From: Piper betle
Lineage: Eukaryota; Streptophyta; Magnoliopsida; Piperales; Piperaceae
Direction: 5' to 3'
NCBI GenBank assembly: GCA_033002965.1
Contig: JAURVB010014095.1
Coordinates: forward strand, 1-64,000
DNA length: 64,000 nucleotides
This document shows positions 14,604 through 25,020 of this stretch, one piece after another (the first letter of the stretch is position 1; every line of letters begins with the position of its first letter). Below the pieces are notes generated by a model. That model saw only the letters and a program-made list of their open reading frames with translations, ran no database searches and was not told the origin of the DNA. Both the position numbers and the translations under genes were made by a program.

Positions 14604-15582
14604 AGTTTGAAGGATGGATGGTCGGACTTGAACGGAGAGGAGAAGCTGCCAAGCTGGGCATGGAAAAGGTGGCCGGAGCTGTATTTCCAACAGGCACGCC
14701 TTATCGGAAAGAAACTTTGTGGGTGGAAGTCCTTGGCGGTTGTAATTAAATTAGATGTAGTTGTGATTCTCAGAATTCAGAGGCATTGGATTAAGTGGGG
14801 AGGGATTAGGATATTTGAACTTTTTGTTATTTTTAAAGTATTGGAGCTAATGATGTCGTAAAATCTAATCTAACATTGGTGGATTAACATGCCTTTAAGG
14901 TGTTAATTGCCACTTAAAGAAGTTTTAGGAGCAGAGGATGACTACTATGAAACTTAACTTTATGGAGATTAGTTTTTACTGTATTTGGTGTAAATATCTT
15001 TAACTCACTAAAAATTTTTTTTATTTGCTTTATAACGTGGCCATGTAGGAAAATATCAGTTTTCCCCCACATCTTTCTCCAAAAGATTGTTAATTTTATT
15101 TTATATTTGAAGGTATTTTTTGAGATATGTATGTATTAGTTTTTTTAACTTTTCTTCACATTAAAAAACTTGAAATAACTTTTTTTCACTATTCTTTCCT
15201 CCATGCCACTTTAATTTCTCCATCTCTGAAAAGTGATGAAAACATCTCTGTTTTTTTTATTTGGATAAAGTTAAAACATTAATACATTGCTCATTTGGAG
15301 AAAGTTAAACCAAGTCAAATAAATGCCCAACCGTGTAGATAATGAGTTTTAATTCCTAATTTAAATTGGCCAACCTGACTCTTGATGTACCTTGATTGTC
15401 ACTAAGGTTCCTAGTTTCCCAATTGATAATCTTAGTAATTTGACGAAAGTTACTATAAGTAATAATTAGATCTCTATTATATATAAAGAGATAACTAATT
15501 CAAATTATTAGGATTATCAATAACCACTCTAGCAAACATCATTATCATTCAACCTATAAACTTCTCTCTATATAACGTGGAT
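14604..15582. other. Upstream flank of AOS, AT-rich, no gene seen
   Basis: The first few hundred bases are likely AOS promoter. The remainder is AT-rich intergenic DNA up to the first foldback element. Short open frames at 14465-14861 have no recognisable domain. Confidence 0.5.
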
Positions 15583-17364
15583 GAGTTTATCTACTATGTG
15601 CTGTCGTGTTTGGCAGCGTATAGGCAGTGCACTTATGGGGGGCCATTGGATTTCATGTTTTTCTTTTTTTCACCCCATGCCCCCGCCCCGCAGGCCGCCC
15701 CTGCCCTCGCCGGCCTCCCTACCCCCGCCCCCACTGGCCGCCCCCGGTCCCCGCCCCACTGGCCGCCCCCACCAGCCGCTGCCCCCACCACCATGGCTGC
15801 ACCGCGGCCTCCCCTCCTGGCCTCGCCCGGTGCTGAGGCTCCCCCGCCCCCGCCCGGCCGCGTTCAGGTATCTACCTGCCAACCCTCGACGAGGTCGCGC
15901 GACGGGAGGAGGGAAGAGACAGGGGAGAAACGACGGAGAAAACGGGGGTGGTAATTTCGTAATAAAAATTTGACTCGATCTCGACTCGAGTCAATAGTAT
16001 GAAATAAATTCTTTTAAAAAAATAAAATAATTTTATAATAAAAACTTAACTCGATCTCAACTCGAGTTAATAATATGAAATAAATTTTTCAAAAAATTTG
16101 TAATAAAAACTTGATTTGATCATGACTCAAGTCAATAATATGAAATAATTTTTTAAAAAAATAAAGTAATTTTGTAATAAAAATTTTATTCAATCTCGAC
16201 TCGAGTCAATAGTATGAAATAAATTTTTTTAAAATAAAGTAATTTATTAATAAAAACTTTGACTTGATATAATATTAGGAAATTATTTTTTAAAAAATAT
16301 TTTATACTATTGACTCAGATCGAATCAAGTTTTTATTAATAAATAATTTTATTTTTTAAAAAAATTATTTCTTACTATTGACTCGAGTCAAGAAATAGTC
16401 AAATTTTTATTAAGAATTTTTTTTAAAAAATCATATTATTGACTCGAGTCGAGATTAAATAAAGTTTTTATTACAAATTTATTTTATTTTTTTAAAAAAA
16501 TTATTTCATACTGTTGACTCGAATCGAGATCGAATCAAGTTTTTATACCAAAATTATTTTATTTTATTTTAAAAAATATTTCATACTATTGATTTGAGTT
16601 GAGATCAAGTCAAGTTTTTATTACAAAATTTTTTTGAAAAATTTATTTCATACTATTAATTCGAGTCGAGATCGAGTCAAGTTTTTATTATGAAATTATT
16701 TTATTTTTTAAAAAAAGAATTTATTTCATATTATTGCCTCGAGTCGAGATCGAGTCAAGTTTTTATTACGAAAGTACCACCCCACGTTTTCTCCGCAGTT
16801 TCTCCCATGTTTCTCTCCTCCCGCCGCGCGACCACTAGCGACCTCGCCGGGGGCCGACGGGTAGATACTTGAACGCGGTCGGGTGGGGGCGGGGGGAGCC
16901 GCAGCGCCTGGCAAGGCCAGAGGGGGAGGCCGCGATGCAGCCACGGTGGTGGGGGCAGGGGCAGCCGGCAGGACGGGGGCATGGGGCAGCCGGCGAGTGG
17001 GGGAGGGGGGACAGTGATGCCGCGAGGGCGGAAACAGGGCAGGGGGGGAACAGGGTGGAGCGGTGGGGGAGTGACAGGAGAGCCGGAGGCTGCGGCGGTG
17101 CAGGGTGGCGCGGCGTGGTGGCAGGGGAGGCATGGTGTGGTCGTGGCAGGAGGTGGCGACTAGGGCCGGCCCGATCGCGGCGGCGGGTGGTGGCAGGGGG
17201 TGGTGGTGGCAGGGGGCGGCACCTGCGATGGGGAGCGGCAGCAGCCGGGCAAGGGCGGGAAAGCAGGGGAGGAGGGGGTGAAAAAAAAACAAGGTCGTTG
17301 GATTGAAATCCAACGACCCCCCATAGGTGCGCTGCCAAACATGGCAGCGCATAATGGATAAACT
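15583..17364. mobile_element. Foldback element A: 1.8-kb inverted repeat with hairpin termini
   Basis: The whole element is an imperfect palindrome with its centre near 16.3 kb. The left end GAGTTTATCTACTATG matches the reverse complement of the right end, GAGTTTATCCATTATG. Next comes a hairpin (GCGCTGCCATGTTTGGCAGCGC, right end), then CCTATGGGGGG and a GTTGGATTTCAATCCAAC hairpin (complete only on the right), a T-run and a GC-rich arm. The GC-rich arm at 15690-15950 pairs with 16790-17270. The middle holds five forward then about six inverted copies of a unit of about 60-80 bases with TTTTTATTA and GACTCGAGTCAATA. No transposase is encoded. The right side runs into (CT)n then (TA)n. Confidence 0.8.
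15957..16785. repeat. Head-to-head subrepeats around the centre of element A
   Basis: Units of about 60-80 bases read roughly GTAATAAAAACTTGACTCG, then GACTCGAGTCAATA, TATGAAATAAAT and a T/A run. They lie in forward orientation at 15957-16265 and in inverted orientation at 16300-16785. Divergence between units is moderate, so the array is not very recent. Confidence 0.85.
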
Positions 17365-17379
17365 CTCTCTCTCTCTCTC

Positions 17380-17435
<56 letters not shown>
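17365..17435. repeat. (CT)n followed by (TA)n between foldback elements A and B
   Basis: A CT array at about 17363-17382 passes through ATTTA into a TA array of about 48 bases ending at 17434. It forms the only spacer between two foldback elements. Confidence 0.95.
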
Positions 17436-17438
<3 letters not shown>

Positions 17439-17989
17439 CATTGTGGTTGTAATGCAGCATAGCAAACTTGGCTATGCTGCATTTTTCTAGCCGTTGGATT
17501 AAATACACAACAGCCCACCGCCCCAACCCACCACCCCCTGCCTCTGGCAGGCCCTCATCCTGCTCCCTATTGCACGCCGCTAACTGCCAACTGCTCCTTG
17601 TCCCGTCCCCGCCACGTCCCGGTTGGCCCTCGCCCCCCAGGGTCCCCCGGTCACACGTAGCGCCGCTCGTCCCCCCCTCCCATCCCATGTTTTGCCTCGT
17701 GGAATCGCCCCTGTAGTTTTGGCTCACCACCTTGGGTCGCCTGGGGAAGAGTCGCGAAGGTGGTCGCCGTGGATAGTGGCCGGTGGCGACGCGTGCAAGG
17801 TGGGCAGTAGTGGATGGAAAACGATAGGGAGAGGGGGAAGGAAGGGAGGCGGTGGTGAGGCAGCAATGGCATTGGCCGGCGGAGTCGCTAGCCGACAACG
17901 GGTGGCCGGCGGCAAGGTCGACGGCAATGTAGTGACACAGTAAAACATGGGAAAATAGAGTGGTGGCGTGGAGAGGAAATGAGAGGGGT

Positions 17990-18945
17990 AGTTTTGTAAT
18001 AAAAACTTAACTTAATCCCAACTCAAGTCAATATTACGAAATAAATCCCAAAAAATTTAAAAATATAATAAAATACCATAAAATAAAATAATCAAGCTCT
18101 AATGGATTATTTTATTTTATGGTATTTTAATATATATTTTTCTTATTTTTTGAGATATATTTAGTAATATTGATACAAGTCAGGAAGGAAATGAGGAGGG
18201 GTAGTTTTGTAATAAAAATTTAACTCGATCCTGATTCGAGATCCCGAAAAATATTAAAAAAATATAGGAAAATATCTTAAAATAAAATAATCAAATTCAA
18301 ATAGATTATTTTATTTTATAGTATTTTACTCTATTTTTTCTATATATTTTTAGATGTATTTCTTAATATTGATTCGAGTCGGGAGCGAGTCAAGTTTTTA
18401 TTACAAAATTGCCATCTATATAAAAATATAATCAACTACCATAAAATAAAATAATCGAGTTCTAATTGATTATTTTATTTTATGGTATTTTAATCTATTT
18501 TTTCATATTTTTAGAGATTTATTTCATAATATTGACACAGTTGGAAAGGAAATGGGCATGTATAGTTTTGTAATAAAAACTTGATTCGGTCTCGACTCGA
18601 GTGAATATTATGAAATAAATATCGAAAAAGTAAAAAACATAGGAAAATTCTAGAAAATAAAATAATCGAATTATAATGGATTATTTTATTTTATGGTATT
18701 TTACCCTATTTTTTCATATTTTTCGAGAGGGATAGTTTTAAAATAAAAACTTGACTAGCTCCCGACTAGAGTCAATATTAAAAAATACATCTCAAAAATA
18801 TTAAAAAATAGGGTAAACTACCATAAAATAAAATAATCTATTAGAACTAGATTATTTTATTTTATGTTATTTTACTGTATTTTTTATATTTTTAGGATGT
18901 ATTTTATAATATTGACTCGAGTCGGGAATTTTAATTACGAAATTG
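17990..18945. repeat. Five palindromic repeats of about 190 bp
   Basis: Units are anchored by TAGTTTTGTAATAAAAACTT (or its inverse TTTTTATTACAAAATTGCCA) near 17993, 18204, 18394, 18562, 18734 and 18925. Each holds a hairpin of ACCATAAAATAAAATAAT and ATTATTTTATTTTATGGT with an 11-16-base loop. GACTCGAGTC-like sites flank the units. Units alternate orientation in effect because each is itself close to palindromic. Confidence 0.85.
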
Positions 18946-19071
18946 CCATCAAGCCCCCAACCTCCTCTTTTTCTCCCCAACCGATGATCGTCCCCCCTCC
19001 TCTATTTTTGCTGCTTCACCCGACCGCCTGCGACCTCACCGCAGCTGTCACCTGCACCACCGCCGGCCATC

Positions 19072-19079
19072 GCCGCCCC
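19072..19079. repeat. Left 8-bp target-site duplication (GCCGCCCC)
   Basis: GCCGCCCC at 19072-19079 is repeated exactly at 20321-20328 on the far side of the hAT element. Confidence 0.9.
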
Positions 19080-20320
19080 TAGGGGTGGGCATCGGTTGGA
19101 CAGACATTAGACGAATTATTGTCCGCGTCCGTCTGAAATTTCGTCGGACAAAATTTGTCCGACTGACTTCGGACATCGAATTGTCCGTCGGGCCCATGTA
19201 GTGTCCGCGGACAGTTCGAAACCCTCTCTGCCGCCGCCGCCTGCAGTCGTAGGAGGGTTGGCAATGTCAAAGTAGTGACTGGACGGCCGCGGCGAGGTTG
19301 CCGGTGACGGAATCGACGACGCGAGCAGAGGTTATCGGCAGCGGAATAGACGACGAGCGGCAATTCCGACGTCGTAGAGGCAGGGCGACGGCAGGGGCAC
19401 TCGGGGCATTGCGGCAACGCTGCGGTGGGGCCTGGCGGCGACGATCGGCGGCAAGGCGACGCGGCAGCGGCGAAATTGATGACGAGCGGCGATTCCGGCG
19501 TCGTGGAGGCCGGGCAACGGCAGGGGCGCTCGGGGCATCACGGCAACGCCGCAGCGGGGCTTGGCGGCGATGATCGGCGGTCGGGCAACGCGACGGCGGT
19601 GGCAGCAACCACGACAATGGGGCAACGCGGTTTGGACAGGGAAGATAAAATGGGTCGAAGGTTTGATTGATGGCAATATCGTAAAAAAGGCTTGACTCAC
19701 CAATGTCTCGAGTCAATAATAATAACTAACTCGAAATAAATCCTAAAAAAATTCATAAAATCAGAAAAATTCCATAAAATAAAATAAACACTACAACATC
19801 ATAATGACATTCTATAACTAATAACCCACCCAAATTCCCCAGTAACGCGTCCTAATGCGGTAAATAACCTAAACGAATTCCACGATCAAATATATATAAA
19901 ATAAAAAAATAATTGGCATAGTCTCATATATTCTAATAATTCATTCTTTTCTGTTGTATTCATGATGTTATCATCATATACTTGGGTACGTATGACCCTC
20001 ATGGCTCGCACACCCGACCAACGTCGACTCAGTACACATATTCTAAAACATACTCGACTTGAACCGACGATTGAACCGATCGGTTCATAAGCATAAAACC
20101 CTAACTCAGATCACTGGTTTTACATTATGTTTATAATGTGATATATTTTTTTCCGAAGATGGATCATACAAGTTTGTTATTAAATATCGGACACTCGGTT
20201 GGTCGGTCGGTTGGATAAAAAAATGTCCATGTTTGGTTTGTTTTAATTCGGTCAAATTCGGTCGGACATACTTCGGACATCAGACAGAAGGATAAATTCG
20301 GACGTCCACACCCACCCCTA
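19080..20320. mobile_element. Non-autonomous hAT element (1241 bp), nested in element B
   Basis: The ends are TAGGGGTGGGCATCGG and, read inward from the right, TAGGGGTGGGTGTGGAC, a typical plant hAT terminus. A perfect 8-bp target duplication GCCGCCCC flanks it. Both subterminal regions are rich in GTCCG/CGGAC motifs, as expected of transposase-binding repeats. The interior has a GC-rich tandem duplication (129-bp period) and an AT-rich block with CTCGAGTC, ATAACCCACCC and CGCGTCCTAATGCG that resembles the tail of the LTR-like block at 9500-9735. No transposase is encoded. The perfect duplication argues for fairly recent insertion. Confidence 0.88.
19352..19609. repeat. GC-rich tandem duplication, 129-bp period
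   Basis: A segment beginning GACGAGCGGCAATTCC at 19352 recurs from 19481 as GACGAGCGGCGATTCC, with the same order of CGGCAGGGGC, CTCGGGGCAT and GATCGGCGG motifs. The second copy ends near 19600. Open frames across it are compositional. Confidence 0.8.
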
Positions 20321-20763
20321 GCCGCCCCTCTTTCCCTTCCTTTCCTTGTTTTTCTTTCCCTTACCCTATTACCAGCCCCTCTTTGCTCTGTTTCTTGGAG
20401 CGTTGCCTGCCTCCGTCCAACCGCTGCCATAGCCCCGCTCCCTTATCGTTGCCAACCTCCGTCCAACTTGAGGTGCCATTCAAGAACGAGAAAGCAGCCA
20501 CCTTTTATCGTATTACATAGCACGGACCTCGGTCGCCGCCAGCAATGCCGCCACCGGCAATCGTCGTCACCGCCAGGTGACCAGCCCTAGCCCTGCCCCC
20601 CCCCTTCCCCAAGCCTGGAGTGCCCCGGGTGACCCAAGGCAACGCCGGCGAAAACAGCACCTGTTGGTGGCAATCAGTGCGGCAAAGGGCGGAGCGGGAG
20701 CAAATGGGGTGATATTGGTTGGGTTATTTTCAGCCGATCGGTCATTACAGTGACCCTTTCTCC

Positions 20764-20790
20764 AGTATATATATATAATATAATATATAT
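20764..20790. repeat. (TA)n tract between elements B and C
   Basis: An interrupted TA array (TATATATATATAATATAATATATAT) of 27 bases separates two foldback elements. Confidence 0.95.
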
Positions 20791-21445
20791 AGAGGGTGGG
20801 GGCTGTCTTGCAGCACAGCCAACTGCATCGGCTGTGCTGCAGTGTTTCAGCCGTTGGATCAAATCCAACGGCTGAAACAAGCCCCCCACTTCCCCCTTCT
20901 CCATCAAAAAAAAAAACAGTTTCTGCCGCCGCCGGCAGCCGCGTCGCCGCCACCCCGGCCGACGCAACGCCACCCCCAGCCGACGCAACGCCACCCTGGC
21001 CGACGTAACCGCGGGGGACGGGGCGGCGGATCTAGCCGCCCCGCCTCTCCCTGCTGGCCCGCCGCCCCGCTGCCGTGTGACACCACCGCACCCGGTCCCC
21101 CGGCCGCCACCCCGCCGCGCGACGCCCCCGTCCCCCGCCCGCCACCCCACCACGCGACGCCCCCCGTCCTCCGGCCACCACCCCGTCCCCTGCCCGCCGC
21201 GCCCCTCGGCCCCCGCCGCCACCCAGCCGCGGCCCCCCTCGACCCCCGCCGCCACCCTCCGCCGCGCCGCGCCCTCGGCCCCCGCCGCCACCCCGCCGCG
21301 CCCGTCGCCTCGCCGGCCACCTCCCCACCGCGCCGCGCCCCCGTCCCCATGGCGTTGCCCCCCCCCTTTTGATCTTGGCCATCCAACGGCCAAGATTGTT
21401 CTCCAGCACAGCCAAGATGGCTATGCTGGAGAACAGCAATACTTT

Positions 21446-21448
<3 letters not shown>
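20791..21448. mobile_element. Foldback element C with double hairpins at both ends
   Basis: Left end: hairpin 1 has GCAGCACAGCC paired with GGCTGTGCTGC, and hairpin 2 has TTTCAGCCGTTGGAT paired with ATCCAACGGCTGAAA (15 bp, 3-base loop). An A-run follows, then a GC-rich core of about 450 bases. Right end: hairpin 2 has ATCTTGGCC and GGCCAAGAT, and hairpin 1 has TTCTCCAGCACAGCC and GGCTATGCTGGAGAA. Both sides lie in (TA)n. The core is made of imperfect repeats of about 30 bases rich in CCCGCCGCCACCC. No transposase. It is the same structure as the element at 29301-30138. Confidence 0.85.
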
Positions 21449-21485
<37 letters not shown>

Positions 21486-21502
21486 TATGTATATATATAT
21501 TT
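21449..21502. repeat. (TA)n tract right of element C
   Basis: A TA array of about 34 bases, then TTTTTATG, then a further short TA run. Confidence 0.95.
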
Positions 21503-22317
21503 GAAAAAAACAAAAGAGGCAAAATTACCTGTTTTGAGGGGCAATTTTTTAAAATCTAATAATACCAATTTCCATGTATTCGTCTTTTCTGCGTGTAAAA
21601 GCGTCTCAATCTCCTTGAAAAGAAAGGAGACATCATATATTTCAGCATCATATATCAATTATCATACCAAATTTATAACCAATATAGTTCATTTGGTTCA
21701 ATAATCAAATTTAACTAAAATTTAAAATTATAAATAAAATATTTTATTAGATATTAAAAATATATTTTATTATCGATATTTTATCAAATATCAACTAAAA
21801 TATTATATGTTCGACAAAAAAAAAGATTTTATAAAAACTTTAAATTAAAAATTAAAATGATATAAAGCCTTAAACCTTAAATGATATGAAGACAACATTT
21901 GAGAACATGGCAGGAAGTTGTATTATGGTCACTGCACATTGTGAGGTCAGGGCCATTCAGAATTGTGTGGTCAGGGCCATTCTAATAAACAAACGGACAA
22001 AAAATAAAGGGACAAGTTGTCGCCAAACAGTGTGGTTCATCGAACATTCATCTTGCTTTTGGATGGGCTCCATGGTTTTTATTGGTATTTTTCAATTGAA
22101 ATTAGTTATTTGTTGGACCTAATATTACTATAGCCTGCTTTAAGGGGAAAACATTACTACAACCTTATGGAAACTTTAAGGGGAAAACATTACTACAACC
22201 TTATGGAAATTCAAGAATTGGCAGAAAACCGGCACTGTTCAAGCTATGTTGAATGTCAACATGATTTAAGCTCTTAAATGTTTCTTTGCAGTTATATATA
22301 AGATCTATTAATTTCAG
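21503..22317. other. AT-rich intergenic DNA
   Basis: No gene is seen. It contains a 36-bp tandem duplication at 22138-22209 and a shorter repeated GGTCAGGGCCATTC at about 21945-21980. Confidence 0.6.
22138..22209. repeat. 36-bp perfect tandem duplication
   Basis: The unit starting CTTTAAGGGGAAAACATT and ending CCTTATGGAAA occurs at 22138-22173 and again immediately at 22174-22209. The copies are identical, so the duplication is recent. Confidence 0.95.
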
Positions 22318-22583
22318 TAGGGGTGCTAATCGAGCGAGCAAGCCGAACTCAACTTGTGTCGAACTCGGCTCGAATAATTCGAAACTCGTTCGAACTCGAC
22401 TTGAGATCGAACATATATTTACTCGAATATCTTTTATGTGTTCGAGTCCAACTCATGTTCGAATACACTTAAACTGTTTAATTTTTCCAAGCTCAAAAAA
22501 TACAATCAATGTGGATTGAACTTACAACCTTCAGGTCATCAACTTAAATACTTACTATCTCAACTATCTAACATCTTTGTTAG

Positions 22584-22627
<44 letters not shown>

Positions 22628-22848
22628 AAACTATATTATTATATTATTTTATCGAGTCGAGTTTGAGTTGAGCCATGAGTCGAGTTCGAGTTATAACCGA
22701 GTCGAATCGAGTCGAACATAACCTTGCTCAAGCTCGGCCCGTAAGATTCAAGTTCGAGTTCGAGCATTTAAATGTCGAGTTTCGAATCGAGTCAAACCGA
22801 GCCGAATACTAAATGCTCACGAGTTGACTCGCTCAATTAGCAACCCTA
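22318..22848. mobile_element. hAT MITE (531 bp) with perfect 8-bp target duplication
   Basis: The termini are TAGGGGTGCTAATCGAGCG and, read inward from the right, TAGGGTTGCTAATTGAGCG. AATTTCAG at 22310-22317 is exactly repeated at 22849-22856. The arms are full of CGAGTTCGA and GAGTCGAG motifs in both orientations. A (TA)n tract (22589-22622) lies inside the element. No coding capacity. A damaged relative lies at 47260-48041. Confidence 0.9.
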
Positions 22849-22856
22849 AATTTCAG

Positions 22857-24834
22857 CTAGTTTTACAATGAACTTTTAATAGCCACCACCGGCCTTGGTC
22901 GACGGCGGCTAGACTATGACAAAGCCAGCCAATATTGGCTATCTCTAGGCAGATTGGCCCTTGACTGCCTCCGACAATCTAGTTGCCCTAAAGGCAGATT
23001 TGGTGGTGGTTGATCGGATTCGGTGAGCCCAAGACAAATCTGGCATTGACACAGCAGTATCTTGCTTCCTTCAATCGGCGCCCAATATATCTTATTTTTT
23101 AAAAATATATATTGTTTAGAAAATACTCAATTGTCACCTTTGGTTTGGTCGGCGATGGCCATGCTACAATAGGGAGCGACCAAGTCTAGCCGCCTCATGC
23201 TATATCCAGTCAAAGGCAACCAACCTTGGCAGGTATGCCATAGAGCAGAGTCAACTCGAAGTTGACTTCAAGTTAATATATATTCATTTATATTAAAAAT
23301 TTAATCATGTAAACAAAAAATTATATGAAATTAGTATATATTGTTCTTTTGGTACTTAATATTAATAAATACATAATTTATATTACTTAAAAATATTTAT
23401 TTAGTTATTATAAAGAAAGTGTTCTAATAACTTCTATAACATGAATCGATGAGTCAATGAATATATAAGTCAATGATTCGATGCGTTAATTACTAAATTA
23501 GTCAATATTGATTCATTTATGAAGTTGGCTTGGGAAATCATGAAATCGAGTCGACTCAAAAAATTATTGGAATAAAAAAAGTTCTAAAACTAAGATCCCT
23601 AGCAAAGCTTGGTGGGTGTTGGTTAAGGACCAGTGGTAGATATATAAGTTATTTAAAACAAAAAAAATGAAACAAATTTATTCAGGGATATTAAAGACAA
23701 TTCATAATATTTTTTTCTTATATGATAATTATAGCAAACTTTCCTATTGTCCCATAATATCAAAATCTCTTTCACAATCAGTATTGATTAACTTTATCTC
23801 TTGTGAGTTATAATGATTCCATACAAATAATATTCAGAGGGGTCGTTAAGGCGGAAGTACTAGTGATGACGATTGATAAAGTCTGGCCATCAATTAGCTA
23901 GAAAATGTCCAGAAAGGGGGCAAAATTGCCATCAAGTGTGGTGGCATTGTCGGCGACGATCACAGCCACGATGATGGTCATATGTAGTCTCAAAATGAAA
24001 ATTTCAACAAGATAAAGTTGCGTGGGTGATTTGATCGGCCAGTGGTGGCTCTCTGGCATAAAAACGACCAAAAATTGCAGTGGCAACGAAAACTGGGTCT
24101 AAACACGTCTTCTCATGCGGCCAGTGCTGGTGCTAAGTATGGATAGAAAACCTATCGCGAATCTACGCATTTTTCATGCTAGTTTTAATGGTAAAAAAAT
24201 TGTATTTGTTGTTATATTTACAAATATTTGAAAGTAAAGCATGTGTTAATTTTAAATTTTGTCCACACACGGTAAAAATGTTCTCCAATCTTAAAATACA
24301 AATAAAAGTAAGGTGTATAAAATATAGTAGAGAAAAATTTCTCTTTGTTTTTTGGCATGAAAAAAATTTTGAAAATTAATTCATCTACACCTTCGAGAAT
24401 GTCCCAATAGTTTTTCTCCACCGCATGAATCAGAGAAAGCTATTTTTTTTAAAATGTAGAAAAAAATCATTTTTTTAGTGTAGGTTAATATTGAACCACA
24501 TATCAAATCGAAAAAAACAGGGAATGGTTCCATTTAGTTTATTTTCCTCATGACAAGAGCACAACTATACATTGTACAAACTTCTACGAGGAAATTATTT
24601 TCTGAAGCTTTCAGTTTAGACATACACAAAGAAGTCACAACTAAGTGCCTTAATTTTATTCATCTCTTCCTTCTCTTGCAGGTCCTGCTCACCCTCTATA
24701 TATATCAGAGTGTACTTCACCCTGCAATCTGCGCGTCCTCCTCTCTGTAGATGATGTAGACAACTAGATTTAGAATTCTGAGCAAGAAGAACCGTGCCAT
24801 AACTATAAAAAAAATTTTTAAAAGAAGCTCACCT
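22857..24834. other. Intergenic DNA, no gene recognised
   Basis: Two short GC-richer patches (about 22870-23060 and 23140-23240) share GGTCG(G)CGGCGG-like and AGCC wording but have no readable frame. The rest is AT-rich. Confidence 0.5.
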
Positions 24835-25020
24835 TCATTTTGCAGATACAGATGCCTCCGGATTACTGTTTTCATTCCCGGTCTTGACAATTACACCAGG
24901 CCAAGGCCGGCAAGTGCAATGCTTGCCCTGCTCAATACTCTCATAAACGTTCGCAACATGCTTCCCGCATCCCTTCCAAGTAAAGTTTTTACATTGACTG
25001 CACTCAACCTTGAGACACAT
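24835..25020 (-). CDS. Small conserved Cys/Trp-rich plant protein, 61 aa
   Basis: A single open frame begins MCLKVECSQC and continues CKNFTWKGCGKHV, then HCTCRPWPGV, and ends EASVSAK. The pattern CxxC, T-W-x-GCGxHV, then HCxCRxWPG matches a family of very small, uncharacterised plant proteins that I recall as widespread, for example Arabidopsis proteins reading CxKCxKxTWxGCGxHV. The paired cysteines and histidine could bind a metal such as zinc, but this is an inference. There is no signal peptide or membrane segment. The gene stands alone between repeats. The function is unknown. Confidence 0.75.
   Translation of the reverse strand: MCLKVECSQCKNFTWKGCGKHVANVYESIEQGKHCTCRPWPGVIVKTGNENSNPEASVSAK

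Larger units (their letters stand above)
17436..20763. mobile_element. Foldback-family element B, invaded by a hAT element
   Basis: The left end next to the TA tract has hairpin 1, AATGCAGCATAGC paired with GCTATGCTGCATT, followed by the first arm of hairpin 2, AGCCGTTGGAT. A GC-rich segment then runs to 17990, five palindromic units of about 190 bases follow (17990-18945), and a second GC-rich segment follows. The right end is degraded: TTTTCAGCCGATCGG, then CTTTCTCCAG abutting TA repeats at 20764. A separate hAT element occupies 19080-20320. Without it B would be about 2.1 kb. The assignment of the right boundary rests on the TA tract and weak similarity to hairpin 2. Confidence 0.6.

Noticed and set aside
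17990..18945. CRISPR-like array
   Set aside because: Repeats are long, palindromic and AT-rich with no unique spacers, in a plant nuclear genome.
20674..21448. Overlapping long frames on both strands in foldback element C
   Set aside because: Compositional artefacts of the GC-rich minisatellite core.
20791..21448. Helitron interpretation of the terminal hairpins
   Set aside because: Helitrons have one hairpin near a CTRR 3' end and insert between A and T without inverted ends. Here both ends carry two hairpins.
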